A stretch of DNA of 32,906 nt from the NCBI GenBank assembly GCA_021297855.1, contig JAJTHM010000020.1, forward strand, positions 1 to 32,906, given 5' to 3'. Numbering within the stretch: position 1 is the first letter of the stretch; every line of letters begins with the position of its first letter. The notes under the pieces were generated by a model, which searched no databases, was not told where the DNA came from, and saw nothing but the letters and a program-made list of their open reading frames with translations. Source of the DNA: Sphingobacteriales bacterium (GTDB lineage: Bacteria > Bacteroidota > Bacteroidia > Chitinophagales > JADJOU01). Positions 24,800 through 32,469 of the stretch are shown piece after piece. The position numbers and the translations under genes are program-made.

Positions 24800-25807
24800 A
24801 TGAAAAATATATTAATCAGTGATCCAACATTGAGAGATGGCAATCATGCCGTTTCTCATAAATTGAATTTAAAACAAATTGCTATCTATTGCGAAGCTGC
24901 GAATTATGCAAATGTGCCTATAGTAGAAGTAGGTCATGGTAATGGACTTGGAGCATCATCGCTACAAGTTGGTCTTAGCGATGTTACAGATAGACAAATG
25001 CTAGAAACGGCCAAAAAACACTTAACTAAATCCAAGTTAGGAATACATTGTATTCCTGGATTTGCTACTATAAAAAGAGACTTAGCTAATGCGATTGATA
25101 TAGGAGTAGATGTTATACGTGTGGCATCACACTGTACAGAAGCAGATATTACACAGCGACATCTTGGCTACATAAGAGAGCGTGGTAAAGAGGCATATGG
25201 AGTATTGATGATGAGTCATATGGCTCCAGCTAATCTGCTTTTAGAAGAGGCTCAAAAAATGGAAAATTATGGAGCAGAAGGAATCATAATAATGGACTCT
25301 GCAGGCGCATATTTACCTAGTGACGTAACTGAAAAAATATCAACCTTGGTTGAAGGATTAGATATACCAGTTGGATTTCATGCTCATAATAATCTGGGTT
25401 TAGCAATAGCAAACTCTATAACCGCACTAGAATCAGGTGCAAAGATTTTAGATGGAACGGCTAGAGGATTTGGGGCTGGTGCAGGAAATGCACAACTTGA
25501 GGTACTCGTAGCAGTATTAATAAAAATGGGATACAAAACAGGTATAGATTTATATAATATATTAGATGCTAGCGATATCGCCGAAAAAGAAATAATGCCT
25601 TCAATACCTGTAATCAAATCTGAAAGTATAGTCAGTGGACTTGCAGGTGTTTTTTCAGGATTTTCAAAACATGTAAAAAGAATTTCAGAAGAGTTTAAAA
25701 TAGATCAACGTGATATTTATTTTGAACTAGGAAAACGGAGAGTTGTCGCAGGACAAGAAGATATTATTATCGAAGTAGCAATGGAAATTTTAAAGAATAA
25801 AAAGTAA
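24800..25807 (+). CDS. 4-hydroxy-2-oxovalerate aldolase (DmpG/MhpE type)
   Basis: A class II pyruvate aldolase of the HMGL-like family that cleaves or forms 4-hydroxy-2-oxovalerate from pyruvate and acetaldehyde. The 335-residue protein has the metal and substrate motif DPTLRDGNHA at 8-17, GHGNGLGASS at 45-54, the HAHNN metal ligands His194 and His196, and GFGAGAGNAQLE near 223-234. The C-terminal domain that contacts the dehydrogenase partner is present, so the enzyme is full length. It lies 34 nt after the dehydrogenase. In this sugar operon a synthetic role is attractive: pyruvate plus an aldehyde would give a hydroxy-2-keto acid donor for the ThDP enzyme. The direction cannot be read from sequence. 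Confidence 0.92.
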   Translation: MKNILISDPTLRDGNHAVSHKLNLKQIAIYCEAANYANVPIVEVGHGNGLGASSLQVGLSDVTDRQMLETAKKHLTKSKLGIHCIPGFATIKRDLANAIDIGVDVIRVASHCTEADITQRHLGYIRERGKEAYGVLMMSHMAPANLLLEEAQKMENYGAEGIIIMDSAGAYLPSDVTEKISTLVEGLDIPVGFHAHNNLGLAIANSITALESGAKILDGTARGFGAGAGNAQLEVLVAVLIKMGYKTGIDLYNILDASDIAEKEIMPSIPVIKSESIVSGLAGVFSGFSKHVKRISEEFKIDQRDIYFELGKRRVVAGQEDIIIEVAMEILKNKK

Positions 25808-25821
25808 ACTTGGATTAAACG

Positions 25822-26862
25822 ATGAAAGAGCAATTAATACTAATTCAAAAAGATTGTGAAAAATCTTGCGCAGATATTTCATCATTAAATAGTCTTAGAA
25901 ACCAATCGATTTTAATAACAGGAGGTACTGGATTTGTAGGGAAATGGATAGCAGAGATGATATGCTATCTAAATGAAAAAGAAAATTTTAATATTAAGTT
26001 ATATTTGCTTTCTCGTAATGTAGAATTATTTAAAACCGAAGTTCCACATTTGGCAAAAAAATCTTATGTTAATCTAATCGAGCAGGATGTTAGAAATATT
26101 TATGAAATACCTAATGATATCCAATGGGTTGTAAATGCAGCAGGTTCTCCTGATTCAAAAGAACATTCCTCACAACCAATAAAGACAATAGAAACATTTA
26201 CTAAAGGAACAACATCTTTATTTGAATCATGTTTTAGACTTCCAGATTTAAAAAAAATTGTTCATTTAAGCTCACATCAAGTGTATGGAAAGATAAATTC
26301 TGAAAAACCAATTGATGAAAAACAATTTGGTTCATTAGATGCTTATAATTTAAATTCTATATATGCAGAATCAAAACGATTAACTGAGACCTATTGTGCT
26401 ATATATAGAAATCAATATAGAATGCCGATCATAATTGCTAGGCCTTTTGCTTTTATCGGTCCTTATCAGAGTTTAAATAAACATTGGGCTGTAAATAGTT
26501 TTATCAGAGATGGGTTATTTGGGGATAGTATTCGCATCTTAGGAGATGGAAATACAGTAAGAAGCTATTTGTATGGCAGTGATATGGCCTACTGGATTTT
26601 GTCAATGTTATCAAACGGGATAAGTGGAGAGTGTTATAATCTAGGTAGTTCTGAAAGAATTAATTTAATAGAATTGGCTAATAAGATAGTAAATTTACTA
26701 AATAGAAACATTAAAATTAATTCAAAATCTTCAAAAGAATCTTATGATAATACGTCAATAATAGTGCCAGATTTAAGTAAAGTATTTAATCAATTAAAAA
26801 TAGAAGTAAATATAGATATAGATTTTGCTTTAATGAGAACTATTCAATGGAATAAAAAATAG
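25822..26862 (+). CDS. NAD(P)-dependent sugar epimerase/reductase (extended SDR), second copy
   Basis: A 346-residue SDR with an N-terminal extension of about 28 residues before the motif LITGGTGFVG (31-40). The catalytic Ser lies in HLSSHQVYG (148-156) and the pair Tyr181/Lys185 in YAESK. IARPFAFIGPYQ and GNTVRSYLYGSDMA are the usual nucleotide-sugar SDR segments. It starts 14 nt after the aldolase and precedes the GT2 gene by 14 nt. Together with the SDR at 21139-22047 it gives the operon two ketone-handling enzymes, which fits a product with both a ring ketone and a side-chain ketone, or a reductase plus an epimerase. Base composition is extreme: two consecutive sampled lines (26641-26760) contain about 21% G+C, pointing to transfer. 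Confidence 0.85.
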   Translation: MKEQLILIQKDCEKSCADISSLNSLRNQSILITGGTGFVGKWIAEMICYLNEKENFNIKLYLLSRNVELFKTEVPHLAKKSYVNLIEQDVRNIYEIPNDIQWVVNAAGSPDSKEHSSQPIKTIETFTKGTTSLFESCFRLPDLKKIVHLSSHQVYGKINSEKPIDEKQFGSLDAYNLNSIYAESKRLTETYCAIYRNQYRMPIIIARPFAFIGPYQSLNKHWAVNSFIRDGLFGDSIRILGDGNTVRSYLYGSDMAYWILSMLSNGISGECYNLGSSERINLIELANKIVNLLNRNIKINSKSSKESYDNTSIIVPDLSKVFNQLKIEVNIDIDFALMRTIQWNKK

Positions 26863-26876
26863 ATAATATTTATTAA

Positions 26877-27815
26877 ATGTCAAAACCACTTATTTCAATA
26901 CTGACTCCTGCCTATAATGAATCTGAAAATATTCAACAATTAATTATAGAAATATCTTCAGAGATATTGATTTATAAAGATAAATATGATTTTGAAATTA
27001 TCGTAATTGATAATTGCTCGACTGATAATACAGTTCAATTGGTCAAAGAAATTTGTACTACTGACAAACAAGTAAAACTTATAGTAAATTCACGTAATTT
27101 TGGTCATATAAAGTCTCCATTTTATGGATTGTTACAAGCAAATGGTGATTCAGTAATCTTGATGGCTTCAGATTTTCAAGATCCAATTCATTTAATTCAT
27201 CAGCATATTCAAAATTGGGAAAATGGATTTTTAATGTCACTTGCTATTAAGAATAATGCAGAAGAAAATTGGTTATTTTATAATATTCGAAAATTGTTTT
27301 ATAAAACCTTAAGTAGATTATCAGATACAAAACTGATAGAAAACTTTACTGGTTCTGGATTATATGATAGAAAAATAATTGAAATATTGAAAAAGGTAGA
27401 TGATCCTTATCCTTATTTTAGAGGAATTGTTTCCGAAATAGGATTTGAAAAAGCGATTGTTTTTTTCAACCAACCAACGAGAAAAAGAGGTTTTACTAAA
27501 AATAATTTTTACACATTGTATGATATTGGAATGCTTGGTATAACAAGTTATTCTAAAATACCACTTAGATTAGCAACTATGCTAGGCTTTATTATGTCTG
27601 GGTTGAGTTTAATTGTGGCTATTATTTATTTATGCATGAAATTAACTTTATGGAATAATTTTCCTGCTGGCAATGCGCCGACAGTCATTGGGTTATTTTT
27701 CTTTGCCTCAGTTCAACTTTTATTTATTGGTATACTTGGAGAATATATTGGTTCGATACATACCCTAGTGCAAAAAAGACCTATAGTCATAGAAAAAGAA
27801 AGAATAAATTTCTAA
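26877..27815 (+). CDS. GT2 polyprenyl-phosphate glycosyltransferase (DPM1/ArnC/GtrB-like)
   Basis: A 312-residue family 2 glycosyltransferase with the GT-A domain motifs ILTPAYNESENI (8-19), VIDNCSTDNT (43-52), SRNFGHIKS (72-80) and DFQDP (99-103), followed by TGSGLYDRKII and two membrane helices near 232-255 and 268-292. This layout matches enzymes that put one sugar on polyprenyl phosphate at the cytoplasmic side. It is the only glycosyltransferase in the operon and its last gene, so it is the natural user of the CDP-sugar. The closest functional analogues use UDP- or GDP-sugars, so use of a CDP-sugar would be unusual. The divergent GT-C enzyme at 15919-17925 could take the lipid-linked product. 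Confidence 0.88.
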   Translation: MSKPLISILTPAYNESENIQQLIIEISSEILIYKDKYDFEIIVIDNCSTDNTVQLVKEICTTDKQVKLIVNSRNFGHIKSPFYGLLQANGDSVILMASDFQDPIHLIHQHIQNWENGFLMSLAIKNNAEENWLFYNIRKLFYKTLSRLSDTKLIENFTGSGLYDRKIIEILKKVDDPYPYFRGIVSEIGFEKAIVFFNQPTRKRGFTKNNFYTLYDIGMLGITSYSKIPLRLATMLGFIMSGLSLIVAIIYLCMKLTLWNNFPAGNAPTVIGLFFFASVQLLFIGILGEYIGSIHTLVQKRPIVIEKERINF

Positions 27816-27870
27816 TAATCTATCTCATTCTTTCATTCTCATTTCTAAGATATTTTAAAAAACTCGAAAC

Positions 27871-27887
27871 ATAGTTAAATTAACTAT
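27871..27887. promoter_or_regulatory. 17-bp palindrome upstream of htrA, possible operator
   Basis: ATAGTTAA and TTAACTAT are perfect 8-bp arms around a single A, positioned about 30 nt upstream of the htrA -7 box. It could bind a dimeric regulator or form a weak end-of-operon hairpin. The sequence is A/T-only except for one G and one C, so chance is possible. Confidence 0.35.
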
Positions 27888-27896
27888 AATGCCCCT

Positions 27897-27926
27897 TTTC
27901 TGATAAAATTTTTGACCCTAATTTTG
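27897..27926 (+). promoter_or_regulatory. Promoter of htrA
   Basis: TAATTTTG at 27919-27926 matches the -7 box, with TTTC at 27897-27900 as a weak -33 element 18 nt upstream. The box overlaps an in-frame GTG at 27926, so translation must begin later, at the ATG at 27950. Confidence 0.6.
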
Positions 27927-27949
27927 TGTTTAAATCTAAAACATTAAGT

Positions 27950-29395
27950 ATGATAAACTATAAAATTAAAAGTCTAGGATTTATAACTTTACTATTTGTA
28001 TTGATTCAATGCCAAGCTAAGCCAAAGGAATCAAATAATTTTGAAAACGGAAATTTTCAAGAGCTAACAGAATTATTGAAAAATGCCAATAAAACAAACA
28101 ATGGCATTAGTTTTGTCGCGGCAGCGGCTGTCTCTGCACCATGTGTAGTACATATTAAAACTAAAATTCAGGTAACGGTGAATTATCATGATCCATTTCA
28201 TAGTTTCTTTGGATTTGATTTTTACCAACCGCGAACACATAAGCAAGAATCTAGCGGATCAGGAGTTATTGTAGCTAAGGATGGTTATATCATCACAAAC
28301 TATCATGTGATACAAAATGCGACTGAGATTGAAGTTACTTTGAGGAATAAAAACACCTATTCTGCCAAGGTCATTGGTACTGATAAGGATACTGACTTAG
28401 CTTTAATAAAGATAGAAGAGAACGATCTACCTGTCATGGAATTAGCAAATTCGGATGAAGTCATGGTAGGGGAATGGGTACTAGCCGTTGGTAACCCCTT
28501 CAATCTCGAAAGCACGGTAACACAAGGAATAGTAAGTGCTAAAGGACGCTCCTTATCGTTAGGGGAGCCTAATCAGCATGGAAATCCAATTGAATCTTTT
28601 ATACAAACAGATGCTGCAGTGAATCCGGGTAACTCTGGAGGAGCCTTAGTAAATCTCAATGGCCAACTGATAGGTATCAATACAGCTATAGCCTCTCCTA
28701 CAGGTGCATACGCGGGTTACTCATTCGCGGTGCCATCCAATATCGTAGGTAAAGTGGTCAAAGATCTAAAACAATATGGAACTGTGCAGCGCGCATACTT
28801 AGGTATCAAACCTGCTCAATTGACCTCGGATTTGGCTAAAAAGCTATCTCTGCCCTCTCCTAGTGGTGTACTCGTAGAAAATGTGTTTGATGGCAGTGCC
28901 GCCAAAGAGGCAGGATTGCAATCTAATGATGTCATAGTAAAGATAAATTCAAGTACTATAGCTAGTTTCCCTGAACTGAAAGAGCACCTTGCTACCCATA
29001 GTCCAGGAGATAAAGTTAATATCACTTATATGCGAAATGGCAACAGTTCTGAGACTTCAGCTATACTCAAGAATATGAAAAACACAACTGAAATATTGAA
29101 AAATGAAGCCAATAGTATTCATAAGCTCGGTTTAAAACTAGTTCCTCTTTCCGCACAAGAAATCAATCAATATAGAGTACCAGGAGGTGTAAAAGTTCTA
29201 AAAATTGAAGATGGAATCATAGCTAGGAATACCAAAATAAAACCCGGTTTCGTCATTACTAGTATAAATGATATTTCTATAAAGTCAGAGAGTGAGTTAT
29301 CTAGTATTTTAAATTCAAAGAATGGCTCAAAGGTAGTATTGGATGGCTTCTATCCAGGTACTCCTTATATCGTTCGATATGAATTTACATATTAG
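27950..29395 (+). CDS. htrA: HtrA/Deg family periplasmic serine protease
   Basis: An envelope protease/chaperone for misfolded proteins. From the ATG at 27950 it has 481 residues: an N-terminal hydrophobic signal (about 8-20) ending at Cys21 (VLIQC), a trypsin-like domain with catalytic His119 (ITNYHVI), Asp149 (DTDLALIK) and Ser229 (NPGNSGGA), a first PDZ domain (about 282-370) and a second, shorter PDZ (about 393-457). The frame is open to a GTG at 27926, but that codon is inside the promoter box. The Cys could be a lipobox, though Gln before Cys is atypical, so lipoprotein status is uncertain. It has its own promoter after the sugar operon and a palindrome upstream that may regulate it. 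Confidence 0.93.
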   Translation: MINYKIKSLGFITLLFVLIQCQAKPKESNNFENGNFQELTELLKNANKTNNGISFVAAAAVSAPCVVHIKTKIQVTVNYHDPFHSFFGFDFYQPRTHKQESSGSGVIVAKDGYIITNYHVIQNATEIEVTLRNKNTYSAKVIGTDKDTDLALIKIEENDLPVMELANSDEVMVGEWVLAVGNPFNLESTVTQGIVSAKGRSLSLGEPNQHGNPIESFIQTDAAVNPGNSGGALVNLNGQLIGINTAIASPTGAYAGYSFAVPSNIVGKVVKDLKQYGTVQRAYLGIKPAQLTSDLAKKLSLPSPSGVLVENVFDGSAAKEAGLQSNDVIVKINSSTIASFPELKEHLATHSPGDKVNITYMRNGNSSETSAILKNMKNTTEILKNEANSIHKLGLKLVPLSAQEINQYRVPGGVKVLKIEDGIIARNTKIKPGFVITSINDISIKSESELSSILNSKNGSKVVLDGFYPGTPYIVRYEFTY

Positions 29396-29428
29396 TTCAT
29401 TAAAACGGTCCAATCTAGAATTTGGTCT

Positions 29429-29436
29429 TATCTTTG
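29429..29436 (+). promoter_or_regulatory. Possible -7 box for panD and downstream genes
   Basis: TATCTTTG matches TAnnTTTG and lies 33 nt before the panD ATG at 29470, which has CTAGGAG just upstream as a possible ribosome site. No good -33 element is seen at proper spacing. Confidence 0.4.
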
Positions 29437-29469
29437 CTCCTCAATTTTTCAAATTAAGAAAGCTAGGAG

Positions 29470-29820
29470 ATGTTTTTTCATGTTTTTAAATCAAAGATTC
29501 ACAGGGCAGTAGTAACACAAGCTGACCTAAACTATATAGGGAGTATCACCATTGACGAAAATTTGATGGATGCCGCCAAAATTTATGAGAATGAACGAGT
29601 CCAAATCGTCAATGTCAATAATGGTGAGCGACTAGAAACCTATGTAATCAAAGGAGAGCGAGGCAGTGGTGTCATATGTCTAAATGGACCTGCGGCCAGA
29701 AAAGTAGAACCTGGAGACATAGTCATTATCATATCCTATGTCTATATGTCGGAAGATGAAATGAAGAGCCATCAGCCTGTAATGGTATATCCATCTCAAC
29801 CAGATAATCAACTAAACTAG
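29470..29820 (+). CDS. panD: Aspartate 1-decarboxylase PanD
   Basis: PanD decarboxylates L-aspartate to beta-alanine for pantothenate and coenzyme A synthesis. It is a pyruvoyl enzyme made by self-cleavage between Gly24 and Ser25, visible in the motif [10 protein letters not shown]. Lys9, Arg54 and Tyr58 sit at the same positions as in E. coli. The 116-residue length is normal. The C-terminal [18 protein letters not shown] is the usual family ending. The gene is 5 nt before the YbhN-like membrane gene, a pairing I recall from other Bacteroidota. Cytoplasmic. Confidence 0.96.
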   Translation: MFFHVFKSKIHRAVVTQADLNYIGSITIDENLMDAAKIYENERVQIVNVNNGERLETYVIKGERGSGVICLNGPAARKVEPGDIVIIISYVYMSEDEMKSHQPVMVYPSQPDNQLN

Positions 29821-29825
29821 TTTAG

Positions 29826-30797
29826 ATGAAACTCAATTTTGGTGCCATTGTCAAATTTATCCTCTCTTTAGGGATTGGGTTGGGGTTGGTATATTACCTC
29901 CAATCTAATATTTCTTCCGAACAGAGACTTCAAATCATTCATGGTTTAAAAAATATAGAACCATGGCTAGTAATACTGTCGATACTGCTCGCTGGCTTAG
30001 CATGCATTATAAGAGCATATAGATGGAAGATGCTTCTAGAGCCTCTCGGATACCAGCCTCGGAACTCTACCTTAATTTCCTCCATATTTATCATGTATCT
30101 AGGTAACTTGATTTTTCCTCGACTGGGTGAAGTACTTCGCTGCTCAGTATTAATGAGGGAAGAGAAAATTCCAATGGACAAAGGCATTGGAACCATGATT
30201 ACTGAGCGATTAATTGATATATTAGGCTTAGGACTCTATGTAATATTGGCAATCATCTTCGAATATGATAAGTTTTTCGATATTTATAAGCAGTATTCTT
30301 CTATGAAAGGAGAAACTAGCCTAGTGATTCCTGGCGTTTTATTTTGTATACTTGTTATTGGTGGTCTGATAGTATGGAGAATGAGCGCACTTCGACAGTT
30401 CATTCTAGAAAAGATTTATGGTGTCCTTGAAGGATTAAAATCCATCTTGATGTTAAAAAATCCGTTCTTGTTTGTGGCTTATAGTCTAACAATTTATTCT
30501 ATCTATTACCTGAGTACATATATTCTTTTTTATGCATTTAGCGAAACGATGGATCTAAGTCTGGGTTGTGGTCTTGTCGTATTAATCGCTGGCACTTTAG
30601 GTGTAGGTTTAACTCAAGGTGGAATTGGAGCTTATCAAGTTCTTGTTACATGGACACTAAGTCTTTATGGTGTTTCCAATACCATAGCACAAACGTATTC
30701 CTGGGCAGCTTGGATTCTCACTACGGCTACTCTAGTTGCTTTTGGTGTCATAGCTTGGGCATATCTTCTCAAAAGAGGTCATGGCAAAGTCAGCTAA
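29826..30797 (+). CDS. YbhN/UPF0104-family membrane protein (LPG synthase TM-like)
   Basis: A 323-residue polytopic membrane protein with about eight helices. It belongs to the lysylphosphatidylglycerol synthase transmembrane family (flippase-like domain), recognisable from the segments LACIIRAYRWKMLLEPLGY (about 57-75), YLGNLIFPRLGEVLRCSVL (about 91-109) and TERLIDILGLGLY (about 126-138). It lacks the catalytic aminoacyl-transfer domain of MprF, so it is the membrane part only. Relatives are proposed lipid or precursor transporters, but the substrate is not known. It lies between panD (5-nt gap) and the RNase H gene (17-nt overlap), so all three are co-transcribed. Confidence 0.88.
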   Translation: MKLNFGAIVKFILSLGIGLGLVYYLQSNISSEQRLQIIHGLKNIEPWLVILSILLAGLACIIRAYRWKMLLEPLGYQPRNSTLISSIFIMYLGNLIFPRLGEVLRCSVLMREEKIPMDKGIGTMITERLIDILGLGLYVILAIIFEYDKFFDIYKQYSSMKGETSLVIPGVLFCILVIGGLIVWRMSALRQFILEKIYGVLEGLKSILMLKNPFLFVAYSLTIYSIYYLSTYILFYAFSETMDLSLGCGLVVLIAGTLGVGLTQGGIGAYQVLVTWTLSLYGVSNTIAQTYSWAAWILTTATLVAFGVIAWAYLLKRGHGKVS

Positions 30798-31410
30798 ATT
30801 CTACGTTGTATGGCGCGGACATCAACCTGGTATTTATGACAATTGGTTGCAGTGCAAGGCACAGATAGATGGATTTCAAGGTGCACAATACAAGTCTTTT
30901 CCCAATAAAGCGCAAGCTGAATTAGCATTCAAAGACAATTATTGGAAATTTGTCAATACAGAAGAAAAAACTAAGACTAAAGCAATTACGCCAGCAAATC
31001 AACCTATAGAACACAATAGTATCTGTGTAGATGCAGCCTGTAGCGGAAATCCTGGGGATATGGAGTATCGATGTGTAGATACCTCCTCAGGCAAAGAACT
31101 CTTCAAAAGAGGTCCTTATAAAGAAGGTACCAACAATCTAGGGGAGTTCCTCGCATTAGTGCACGGTATAGCATATTTACAAAGAAACAATTTAGTTAAA
31201 TCTATTTATTCTGATAGTGCTATAGCTATAGCATGGGTAAAAAATAAAAAGGCCAAGACAAAATTAGAGATGACAAGGAATAATGAAGAATTGTTCGACC
31301 TCATCGAAAGAGCAGAAAATTATCTTAGAAGACACGAAATTAATATAGAGATACTGAAATGGGATACAGAAAATTGGGGAGAAATTCCTGCTGATTTCGG
31401 CAGAAAATAA
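30781..31410 (+). CDS. rnhA: Ribonuclease HI with N-terminal hybrid-binding (viroplasmin) domain
   Basis: A 209-residue RNase H that cuts RNA in RNA-DNA hybrids. Residues 6-50 are the viroplasmin-like hybrid-binding domain, with FYVVWRGHQPGIYDNW and the Tyr-Lys-Ser-Phe motif. The catalytic domain begins near 80 and carries the four acids Asp84 (CVDAACSGNPG), Glu122 (NLGEFLA), Asp145 (YSDSA) and Asp205 (PADFGRK). This two-domain form is common in Bacteroidota. The start at 30781 overlaps the membrane gene by 17 nt, and the first residues already lead into the hybrid-binding strand, so the overlap is real. Cytoplasmic. Confidence 0.95.
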   Translation: MAKSAKFYVVWRGHQPGIYDNWLQCKAQIDGFQGAQYKSFPNKAQAELAFKDNYWKFVNTEEKTKTKAITPANQPIEHNSICVDAACSGNPGDMEYRCVDTSSGKELFKRGPYKEGTNNLGEFLALVHGIAYLQRNNLVKSIYSDSAIAIAWVKNKKAKTKLEMTRNNEELFDLIERAENYLRRHEINIEILKWDTENWGEIPADFGRK

Positions 31411-31469
31411 TCAAGCTACTGAACTGAAATTGAAAAAAAATTGTTATCATACCCAAACTAGAACCCCCA

Positions 31470-32069
31470 ATGTTATATAAAAAGACAGAAGAATATAACT
31501 CAGAAGCATTAGAAGGTATTTCAGCCAATATAAAATCATCCTTAGATCTTTTGGGTGAGGACTCTTCTCGTGAAGGTCTAATTAGTACGCCACTGAGGGT
31601 AGCTAAGGCATGGAGTTATATGACTAATGGATATCAACAAGACGGCTTGGCAATTTTAAAATCAGCCATTTTTAATGAAAATTCACAGGAAATGGTCATA
31701 GTAAAGGATATTGAACTCTACTCTATGTGCGAGCATCATATGGTGCCTTTTTATGGGAAAGCGCATATTGGTTATTTACCCAATGGAAAAATAACGGGAC
31801 TGAGTAAACTGGCAAGAGTCGTGGACGTATATGCCAGGAGGCTGCAGGTGCAGGAGAGAATGACTGTTCAAATACGCGATGCCATTCAAGAAGCCCTAGA
31901 TCCCCATGGAGTAGCTGTAGTTATAGAAGCTAAGCACCTATGTATGATGATGCGTGGCGTGCAAAAACAGAATTCATCTACTGTTACTTCAGCTTTCACC
32001 GGTCCGTTTTTAGAAAATTCATCTACCAGAAAAGAGTTTATGGACTTGATTAGTCATAAACTTTCTTAA
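31470..32069 (+). CDS. folE: GTP cyclohydrolase I FolE
   Basis: FolE converts GTP to 7,8-dihydroneopterin triphosphate, the first step of folate synthesis. The 199-residue protein has the [15 protein letters not shown] segment (34-48), the zinc ligands Cys87 and His90 in [10 protein letters not shown] and Cys158 in KHLCMMMRG, catalytic His89 and His156, and [20 protein letters not shown] (110-129). Length and motifs are those of the classical zinc enzyme (type IA). The 59-nt gap before it has no clear promoter box, so it may be transcribed with the panD run. It converges on the next gene with 4 nt between the stops. Confidence 0.96.
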   Translation: MLYKKTEEYNSEALEGISANIKSSLDLLGEDSSREGLISTPLRVAKAWSYMTNGYQQDGLAILKSAIFNENSQEMVIVKDIELYSMCEHHMVPFYGKAHIGYLPNGKITGLSKLARVVDVYARRLQVQERMTVQIRDAIQEALDPHGVAVVIEAKHLCMMMRGVQKQNSSTVTSAFTGPFLENSSTRKEFMDLISHKLS

Positions 32070-32073
32070 ACTT

Positions 32074-32469
32074 CTAAGGCTTTTGAGCTTGAGAATTTGT
32101 AGTAGCTAAGGCATCAATAGATTTTTCTACCTCACCACTTTTTGTATTCAATTGAGTTATTTTAGAAGCAATTTCAGAAAGTGATTGATTATTGAGTGTA
32201 TTAAAATTGAGAAGAGAATCTACCATAACTTGACTTAACTTTATAGACTCTACTTCTTTGAGCAAAACACTATCTTCTATAGGAAGTTTCGCTTCCAATT
32301 CTCCTATTTTTTCCTTCAATTTTGATAATTCAAATTTCGCACTTGATACCAACATACTGTTATTTGAGTCTTTTCTGTATTTTTTAAATACAATAAAAAC
32401 TGCTGCGATATTGATCAGTATAAATACTGAAAAGGCGAATAAATAAATTTTTTTATACTTTCCTTTCAT
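32074..32469 (-). CDS. Small membrane-anchored coiled-coil protein
   Basis: An unrecognised 131-residue protein. Residues 8-28 form one membrane helix preceded by Lys residues (MKGKYKK), so the N-terminus is probably inside and the rest outside. Residues 44-125 look like a coiled coil with heptad Leu/Ile (for example FELSKLKEKIGELEAKL). The tail is Ser/Thr/Gln-rich. On the minus strand TACTTTTG (32481 to 32474) matches the -7 box only 4 nt before the ATG, which would give a leaderless message or may be chance. Function cannot be assigned; a structural or envelope-spanning role is possible. Confidence 0.7.
   Translation of the reverse strand: MKGKYKKIYLFAFSVFILINIAAVFIVFKKYRKDSNNSMLVSSAKFELSKLKEKIGELEAKLPIEDSVLLKEVESIKLSQVMVDSLLNFNTLNNQSLSEIASKITQLNTKSGEVEKSIDALATTNSQAQKP

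Noticed and set aside
23896-25807. Fragment of an aromatic meta-cleavage pathway
   Set aside because: No dioxygenase, hydrolase, hydratase or tautomerase is present, and the flanking genes are all for sugar synthesis.
27926-27949. GTG start for htrA
   Set aside because: It overlaps the -7 box of the gene's own promoter.
30566-30868. Cys/Trp-rich 100-codon open frame
   Set aside because: It is a shifted-frame shadow of the YbhN-like and RNase H genes, with biased composition typical of such shadows.
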